Positions 51,056 through 64,000 of a stretch of 64,000 nucleotides of DNA are shown here, in pieces. A program made the translations under genes and the position numbers. The stretch comes from Kuschelorhynchus macadamiae (Eukaryota > Arthropoda > Insecta > Coleoptera > Curculionidae): positions 1,160,501 through 1,224,500 of the forward strand of contig JAUTXW010005215.1 of NCBI GenBank assembly GCA_030620095.1, read 5' to 3'. The notes under the pieces are model-generated. The model saw nothing but the letters and a program-made list of their open reading frames with translations. It was not told the origin of the DNA and searched no databases. How positions within the stretch are numbered: the first letter of the stretch is position 1; every line of letters begins with the position of its first letter.

Positions 51056-51780
51056 GAGCAGCCAGCATCAGATCCAGTGAACGAGATTTATCAATATTTT
51101 AATTTATGCAGATCGACTTTGGGCTGCTCGGGTATGCCAAAAGTGGCCGTCTGTCTCCGTCATTGTGAAATACTATACAGGGCGTTTCCTATTTGCGTGC
51201 TGATGTTAAATGGGGTGTTTTTATGTCCTAAAAGTCTTAACTTTTGAGATACAGGATGGTAAAGTTTAAAAAGAAAACATTTTTTTTCATCTCAGTTCTG
51301 ATGCTATTGTAGATAACTGCATAAAATTTGATGCACGTCTTCTATGCATTAAGGAGCATACGGATTTACCCAGGTTAATTACATATGCACGCCACTGGTA
51401 GAAATTTCAAAAATTGATTGTTAATAAAAAATGCCCTTTTATACATAAAAGACGTCTATCAAATTTCACACAGTTATTTATCTATAATAGCATCAGAATT
51501 AGGATTTTAAAAAAATGTTTTTTTAAAACCCTGTATCTTCAAAGTTAAAACTTTTAGGTTCATATTGAACTTTTTTCTTAAAAGGTCCAAGAATCATCCC
51601 CGTTTAATATTAGCACGCAATTAGGAAACGCCCTGTATAGTACTTCACAATGACTCCCCCTGTACGAAGTAATATTACAGACGGAGACAAACGGTCTCTT
51701 TTGGCATACCCGAATAGCTGCGAACTGCAAAAGTTATAATTTTGATAAATCTTGTTCATTGGAATCAGTGCTGGCTCCCC
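51056..51780. repeat. Fold-back segment inside Sailor-like copy 2
   Basis: Counterpart of 22511-23265, with ends GCAGCCAGCATCAGATCC and CAGTGCTGGCTCCCC. Its orientation relative to the transposase matches that in copy 1, so it was present before the two copies separated, or it is part of the element. Confidence 0.83.
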
Positions 51781-52114
51781 TACTATAACTACATTGATGG
51801 GTTAATTTTGGAAAAATATGAGTTCTGTAGTTTTCAAATATTAATTGCAATATTAGATATTTTTTGACACCCGGTATTGAACAGAAAATTAATTATTTTG
51901 AAGCAGTTTATTGACAGCTACTTTATGAACAATTTTAGAAAATATATGAAAAAAACTAAGCCATTTTTGAGGTTGACGGCTGTGATTCTAATGGTTCGAT
52001 TCCTTCTAAATCATTGTCTTCCTCTGAAAGTGATGAGGTTTCGTCGTCACTACTTGAAGATCCCAGTGTGATAACTAAATCATCTATAACCGTTTCAATT
52101 TTGCCATCTACTTC

Positions 52115-52930
52115 TCAGTATTTATCTTGAATAGAACGAACATGTTTAACATACGATTTCCAATTTTCAGCCGATATTGTGTCAATCGTTTCTAATGTTA
52201 TTTTATTTAAATCTTTAATTGAAAGTTCACCGGTGTTGCGCTCTCGAATATATTTTTTCATTCCTGCCCATGCCAGTTCAATAGGGTTGAGGTCGCACAT
52301 TTATGGAGGCAGCCTTAAAGGTGTATGACCGAGGTTACGTAAAGGACCGTCAATTTTATACTTTTTTTCTCTAGGCTTGTTGGCTGATATTACTTCATAT
52401 AATTGATATTTTCTCCAAGATTGTTCGATTTAAGCCAAGATATCATATGAGCTTTTGTAGAGTATTTAGTTGGCACGACTGATTTGGGAGGAATATTAGG
52501 TAGAAGCTTCTCGAGCAACCACTTTTCAAAATTATCTCTATTTATCTGTTCATGATAGTCTCCAGTTGTTAGTCCCGAGCGAAAAACTAAAGGAGCACCT
52601 GGAACAAATCCGGCTTCTGAACCAGCATGAACTGTAATAAAGCGACTACTAGAGCGGATTCCCTGAGGAACACCTGTAACACTTTCACCCTGCCAGCATT
52701 TGTTCACTGTCATATCATTATCTACCCAGGTTTCGTCTAGATACGCAATTTTACGTCCTTCTTGCCTATATTGCCTTACAGTTGATAGATATTTCACCCG
52801 TCAGTAAAAATATTTGGTCTCTCAATAAGCAATTTTCGTTTATTTTGGCACTTGCGCCAAACAAAACCATTTGATCGTAAAAGCCGATTATTTTCAGCTT
52901 CTCTAGAACAAGCCTCTATAACGCGCTAAA
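52115..52930 (-). pseudogene. Sailor-like transposase, internally deleted
   Basis: Minus strand: AYLDETWVDNDMTVNKCWQG (first Asp), ITVHAGSEAGFVPGAPL, TTGDYHEQINRDNFEKWL, and NIPPKSVVPTKYSTKAHM. The last joins across a short deletion that removes the second catalytic Asp box (VVVIDNAP in copy 1). CDLNPIELAWAGMKKYIRER, with the Glu, follows in another frame. The N-terminal part is also deleted. Inactive. Confidence 0.87.
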
Positions 52931-53132
52931 TAGCTTGAACCTTCTAGCGGCAAGTGCATGGAGACTCTAGGCACATCCCAATTACAAGTGGATAAGTTTA
53001 TAGGTAAAGCGGCAAACTATTACCACAAATAAAATAACATTAAATTTATTTGCGTACACAAGTTTTACTTTTCCGCTTGCTTAAGACTATGAACCTTTAG
53101 GACCACCTGGTTTTCTTTCGTGTCCCGCACTT

Positions 53133-53850
53133 TACTCCATAATGGAAACAGGTTGCCTTCAGTTCCAATTGGTCACGCAGTCCACATTATAAATGACAAA
53201 TGTGTGGCGATTTTGCTTTGAATGCAGCTAGGTTATACCAAATACTCTGTGGAGTCAGTCGAATCACTACAGAAAAAAATTGTGGCCACCGAGAGAGTCT
53301 TTTGAGCCAGCAAAGAAAAATACTACCAGCGCGCCATTAGTTTCCCTTGAAAAGGTTTTACTATCACCACACCCTATAAAAAGAAAAGAAAAGTTCCATA
53401 TAATCAGTGACGCTAAAATTAAAGAGGAAATATTTGTGAGACCCCCGAGTAGGAAGCTTTTCGAAGATGTCCAATTCGAATCCATACTTGAAGGCAAGAA
53501 AAAAGACGCTTGGAATGCCTTTAAAAATAGTTGCAACAATTTTTTTTGGAATACATAAAACTATAAAGAACATTGCAGAAAACTGTAAAGACCTAATTGC
53601 TCCACTTCTTTTGTGCTAGCAAGTCCTAGGATGTAATATGTCGTTGAAAGTGCATTTCCTGGATTCACGTCTGTAAGTGACGAGCACGGTGAGAGGTTCC
53701 ACCAGGATATTTCAAACATGGGAAGAAGGTATTGGTGAAAATAGAACTGTGAGATGTTAGCCGACTACTGCTGGACTATTACGAGAGATACCACAGAGGC
53801 TGCTTTCAAAAGGCAGGACAAGAAGCACAAAATGATTATCTAAACTTTAG
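53133..53850 (+). pseudogene. Multi-copy protein of unknown function, C-terminal half
   Basis: Continues the gene cut at 50711: LHNGNRLPSVPIGHAVHI, then WPPRESFEPAKKNTTSAPLV, ISDAKIKEEIFVRPPSRKLF and KKDAWNAFKNSCNNFFWNT, with decayed SDEHGERFHQDISNMGRRYW and LADYCWTITRD to about 53830. No catalytic motif that I recognise; function unknown. Confidence 0.65.
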
Positions 53851-54177
53851 ATTCAATGATAAAAATGTGCTATTTAATTGCTTTTATTATACCATCAATA
53901 TATTGTTATCTCTATTTTATATGTTCACAGTATATGCCTATAAATACAATGTTTCTAACAAATAATTCAGATTTATTTACAAGCCAACTAAATTCTTTAA
54001 TAGGTTCAATCCAAAAAATGGATTTACGTTAAAAATGACGTGCAGAGCATTTCATTTAGGCTAGAAGTTATAGGTTTTATTTTTTTTTCTTGTTAATGGT
54101 TGAATTTAAAAAAAAAATATTTTGAAGAATATTAGCACAAAATAAAAATGAGTCAAGCAGTAAATCAGACTTCAAAC
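53851..54177. other. Intergenic stretch without recognised feature
   Basis: AT-rich; no motif seen. Confidence 0.4.
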
Positions 54178-56757
54178 CAGGGGCGTGCGGTGAAATTTTA
54201 AGAAAGGGAAGCAATTTTTAGAAATTTACTTATTTGTAATGTACTTCGATCATTTTTTGCAAATTCGTCAATGACGTCATCATAAAAACTTTGATGCTCC
54301 CACATATTTTGGAGAAGTTTATTTTCAATGGACAACAACGATGTATGCGAAAGTCTCTCTTGCCCCGTTGAATTCCTCACGAAATTTTTTATACGTTTAA
54401 GTGTTGAAAAATTGCGATGAACTTGTGGCAGGTATTGTCAATACTAATTTACAATTTCGACACTTCGGTGTAGGCATTATTTTTTGCGCTAATGTCATCA
54501 GTTTCGTAAACCACTTTTAGTTCAGATCGCAGTAACACTCGGTCGAAGAACTGGCCATAATGAAGAAAACGAGATTTAAACGCATCTTCTGGAAAAGTTT
54601 TTCATTAAATGCATCAAAATTGCAGAGCTCGAGGAATTTAAAACCATTTAAACCGGTAAATCTATAGTTTATTTGTTGCTGAATTTATTCGATTATCTGA
54701 TGTTTGAAAATCTCCCATCTTGTCTGTTCGAAGACGCTTGGCTTGTGGCTCTACATGTAACGTCATCGTTTTCTCTCAAAATAGGTCAGTCATCTCTTTT
54801 TTGGCTTAATATGGACTTAAAATCATCGACTTTTTTTAGGCAAAAAGCAATATCATTTGTTTTAGTTTGTAATATATTAAAAACATTGTACGAGAATGGA
54901 AATATGTTCAACAAATAATTAAAATTAAATCTCGTTTCAAACAGTCCAAAAACCCCCTCGAAATTGCTTCTGAGTCCCACGTTTCATTATTTTCTATTAT
55001 ATTCTCAAATAGTTCAATCAATTAACACAAGTCTTCCATTATAGTTCCACCTAGCTACTTTGGGCAATCGTTTGTAAGCAATGGAGTCCAAAGCTTGTGT
55101 ACGTTTTGTTGACTTGGAAAAAAAAGCAGCCGTGCCGCTTAAAGTAACGAAAAATACTTTACACTCTTTAATGTGATTGATGGACTGCGATAAAACTAAA
55201 TTTAATTTATGAGCAAAATAATGGACAAACACAGCACTTGCGGAAGTTTCTCGAACTTAAGCTTGCAGACCCCCTAATTGTCCTGCCATCACTGCAGCTC
55301 TATCATAGCTTTGAGCAACTAATTTTTTCTCTCCATTAATTTCTTTAGTACCGTTATACACTACGGTATATAATGCATTGCTCTACGATTTTCGGATACG
55401 TTCTTAAAACCTAAATATCGCTCTTGAATACTTCCGTCTATTTTAACGTAGCCTATTACCATAGATAATTGGCTAAAATTAGTGATATCAGTTGTTTCGT
55501 CCAGAATAATAGCAATAACCGCGCCTCGCCAATCTTCTGCTTAATTATTTTTAGAATAATGGTTGCAACAGCGGAAATTAAATCCTTCTGGATTCGATTC
55601 GACATTCCGCGAAAAACGCTAGACTGTTCTAAATGATTTTTTAAACAATCATCATATTTAGCCATTAAACTAAGTAAATCTTGAACATTTCCTCTGTTTG
55701 AATAAACCCTTGTTTCGTCATGACCTCTAAATCCCAATTCGTGCTGTCCGAGAAAACAAACAACATCGATAAGTCTTCTTAATATTTGCCTATTTTTATC
55801 GATTAGTTCATTGTGTTGGCGGTGACTAATTTCCAAGTGTTTATTAAAGGCGTGTTCAATTCTGGTTTTGCCGAAGACTTTTTCTTTTATGACGGCCTGT
55901 AAATGCTCTTTGGACATAATGTGTCTTTTACAGCTTTATGGAAATCGTTTAAATCGGAAAAACCAGTTTTATTCCAGAGACCCTTTTCATTTTCAAAAAG
56001 TAAACATGGCCAACAAAATAATTAACTTATATTTTCACACCCTGTTAGCCATTTAAATTGTTCGTATTTTTTCCGGATAAAAATGTTTAATACAGTTTTT
56101 CATCTTTGTGCTTCAATTTTTCATAGTCAGTTTTGCCCTTTCTTTGAAAATTATTTGAAGCTTATCAGCGAAGTTTAATGTTGAAAATCCCTTTATTACT
56201 AAGACACACACCACACATTTACACACACTTTTCTTACTAAATTCTCCAACATTTTCAACGTTATTACCGATAGCCAAAGTTGACGGTATATCCACGTCCG
56301 TATTATTATCTTCTATATCGCACCATGCACGACGCGACGTACGTATCACACAACACACCGATAGCCGTTCAAACAAAGAACCTACTCCAACAACAGCCTC
56401 CGCCTCCACTTAAAGCACGCGTCTGAAATGCAACAATTGCAATCCACCGGTGTTTTCAATTCATAACCTCTGCCTCGATTCACAGGAAATCAAGCATACA
56501 GGACTTGACTACAGAGAACTTGGCTCCAGAGAAGCTAGCGGCCCGCATAGGTTAGGTTCTATTCGATATTCTATTGTGGCTCGGTCGGAGTTAAGGCCGC
56601 ATTTATTATGGACTTGATAATTAAGATATTATTTAAGCATTTTTAATGAAAACTAAATTAATAGTTTCCTATTTCAAAAATTACATTTTAGAAGATGTTT
56701 TGTAATTTTTTTTGGGGAAGCACTGCTTCCCTTGCTTCCATGGACTGCACGCCCCTG
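54178..56757 (-). mobile_element. hAT-type transposon
   Basis: Ends CAGGGGCGTGC (54178) and GCACGCCCCTG (to 56757) are inverted and typical of hAT elements. Next to them lie further inverted bases (AAGGGAAGCAA and TTGCTTCCATG regions). The flanking 8 bp (CTTCAAAC and ATAAAACG) do not match, so the expected 8-bp duplication is not seen. The transposase is on the minus strand. Confidence 0.83.
54198..56409 (-). pseudogene. hAT transposase (ZMYM1-like), degraded
   Basis: N-terminal region with a TTF/zinc-finger-like segment (56409-55920, broken), then the best piece (55917-55456): MSKEHLQAVIKEKVFGKTRI, RRLIDVVCFLGQHELGFRGH, LMAKYDDCLKNHLEQSSVF, NRIQKDLISAVATII. These are characteristic of hAT transposases that gave rise to ZMYM1-type proteins. 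Later pieces at 55232-55014 (MFVHYFAHKLNLVLSQSINH) and 54980-54198 follow in other frames. Many stops; inactive. Confidence 0.82.
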
Positions 56758-56992
56758 ATAAAACGTCAATTTGAGCTGTTTCTTAATAATAGCTTCAAAA
56801 GTCCAATTTCGAACCCCAAAGGCATTAAAATACCCGATGTGATTGTAGTGAATGTCATTAAGGACTTTTCAATAAAAAAGCACCGTATTTATAAAAAATA
56901 CTTTTATCACAACTAATATATCTAAATACACACTGGTTTGAGGCTTGTACGACTAAAACTACAAATAAATACTATATCTAAGTAAACATAAT

Positions 56993-62834
<5,842 letters not shown>

Positions 62835-63102
62835 CTGAAAGAAAAGTAAATATAATTCTTAAAAAGCAATCCTTTTATTTACGAAAAAAACACTAAGGAT
62901 AAAAATCTCAATACTGAGTACCTTGAATAAAGGTAGTCAAAGCATATGATGATTTTACGATCATATTTTTAGGACACCATCAGACCTCCACAGGAAGTAT
63001 TAGATTAATTTCAAATTTTCTGCAAGCATTAAGTGTGATATAGAGATAAACTGATAAAGTTGTAGCAAAGATTGCAAAACAGTAGCGGCCAAATAAAATT
63101 AA

Positions 63103-63255
<153 letters not shown>

Positions 63256-63259
63256 TGTT

Positions 63260-64000
63260 CAAAAATGCCCCCATTGAGCCTGTTCGGCTTCGTTTTTTAC
63301 CTGTTGCTCTTCTAATTGCCTCATGCCTTTCTTTAATTTATATATCAAATTTTGTCTGTACTCTCAATTATTAAAAATTTTAGGACCACCGCGACTAATC
63401 CAACGCCTTGGAAACCTTTAGTGTTGCCTGACTTGATGTGCGAAATGTGCTGGAGCTCCATCATGCTGGAAAATTGATGAGAACATCCTCCAGTAGTCCT
63501 TGTAATTCATTTTCGAGAAATTAATAGTAGTTTGAGGCGATTTTTTGCTATCATATCACACCATACGTTTACCGAGAACCTATGTTGAAAGTTGCTCTCG
63601 ACTGTTGCATGCGGAAAGACATGGCAATTGCGACTATTATTAATACCGTCACGAGTAAATGTTGCTTCGTCCGTGAAAAGTATGCGCGATATAAGATGAC
63701 GATTATTGTCTATCCACCGACAAAACTCCATACGTTTCTTCTGGCTGTAGGTGTTGGATTTTTTATAAGTGGTAAGGATACAAACCTTGCTCGTGGAGCG
63801 TATTTATCACTCTTTTTTGTGGAATGTCCAACTGAGCATCCATTCTGCGTGAACTGATGGTTGCATGTTCTTCTACTAGGTCCAGAATATTTTCTACTTC
63901 TTCTAAAGTTTGTTGAGTAGCTCTTTCAGAAGTTGTGTTGGCACTGGGAAGTGTTCCGCTTTCGCATAGTTTGTTGAAAACTCTCATAAATACTTTCTTA
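63260..64000 (-). pseudogene. Mariner transposase relic (DD41D-type), cut by window edge
   Basis: Minus strand: VFNKLCESGTLPSANTTSER, ATISSRRMDAQLDIPQKRVI (DNA-binding part). Then MEFCRWIDNNRHLISRILFT and DEATFTRDGINNSRNCH with the first catalytic Asp, FSVNVWCDMIAKNR, and decayed C-terminal remnants (HDGAPAHFAHQ-like near 63450; RRWISRGGP near 63395). The N-terminal end is past the window. Confidence 0.78.

Larger units (their letters stand above)
50710..53134 (-). mobile_element. Sailor-like element, family 2, copy 2
   Basis: Ends AAAGTGCGGGACACGAAAGA (50711 onward) and TTTCTTTCGTGTCCCGCACTT (to 53132) with TA duplications at 50710-50711 and 53133-53134. The duplication is confirmed by the target: taking the element out joins the interrupted protein as AVL-LHNGNRLPSVP. 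Transposase on the minus strand. Confidence 0.92.

Noticed and set aside
54178..56757. 8-bp target duplication for the hAT element
   Set aside because: Flanking octamers do not match; the ends are good but the duplication is lost or a neighbouring change has occurred.

Overview
The window is eukaryotic, AT-rich, and most likely from an insect. A beetle-like genome is my guess, but nothing here fixes the order. Only one host gene family is visible: two takeout/juvenile-hormone-binding-protein (JHBP) type genes, head to tail on the minus strand. Gene 1 is complete, with six coding exons between 46085 and 13353. All splice sites are GT/AG, all phases agree, and the spliced product is 243 aa. Gene 2 shows its last two exons (62834-62682 and 57147-56993); its 5' part lies beyond the right edge. 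The exons make up under 2% of the window, and the rest is mostly transposable elements sitting in introns and between the genes.

Layout. 89-2287: intact DD82E (Sailor-like) DNA transposon. 2889-4756: fold-back element whose arms are 30-bp tandem arrays. 4885-6630: repeats, (TA)n and a MITE. 6630-9915: Penelope-like element (PLE) copies. 10021-12721: nearly intact piggyBac. 13353-13501: last exon of gene 1. 13502-28242 (its 14.7-kb last intron): mariner relics, PLEs, LINE relics, a second Sailor-like family, and a DD41D mariner with roughly 500-bp inverted ends. 28243-35208: exons 5, 4 and 3, separated by PLE copies that include a 2.9-kb PLE palindrome. 35209-43942: a fold-back MITE, and a LINE interrupted by a hammerhead-ribozyme-bearing, retrozyme-like insertion, then a DD41D mariner. 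43943-46147: exons 2 and 1 and a TATA box. 46627-57000: nested mariner relics, a multi-copy protein of unknown function split by a Sailor-like insertion, and a hAT element. 57148-62681: last intron of gene 2. 63260-64000: another mariner relic.

How the parts relate. The two host genes probably encode small secreted carriers of hydrophobic ligands. The transposons are independent of them but shape their transcripts: introns of 2-15 kb, inverted repeats in introns, and elements lying within about 20 bp of splice sites. The items most worth following up are the self-antisense segment in the intact Sailor-like element, the 0.9-kb hammerhead element with a clean target duplication in the LINE, and the two fold-back structures. 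Repeat identities come from reading motifs by eye; no database search was run.
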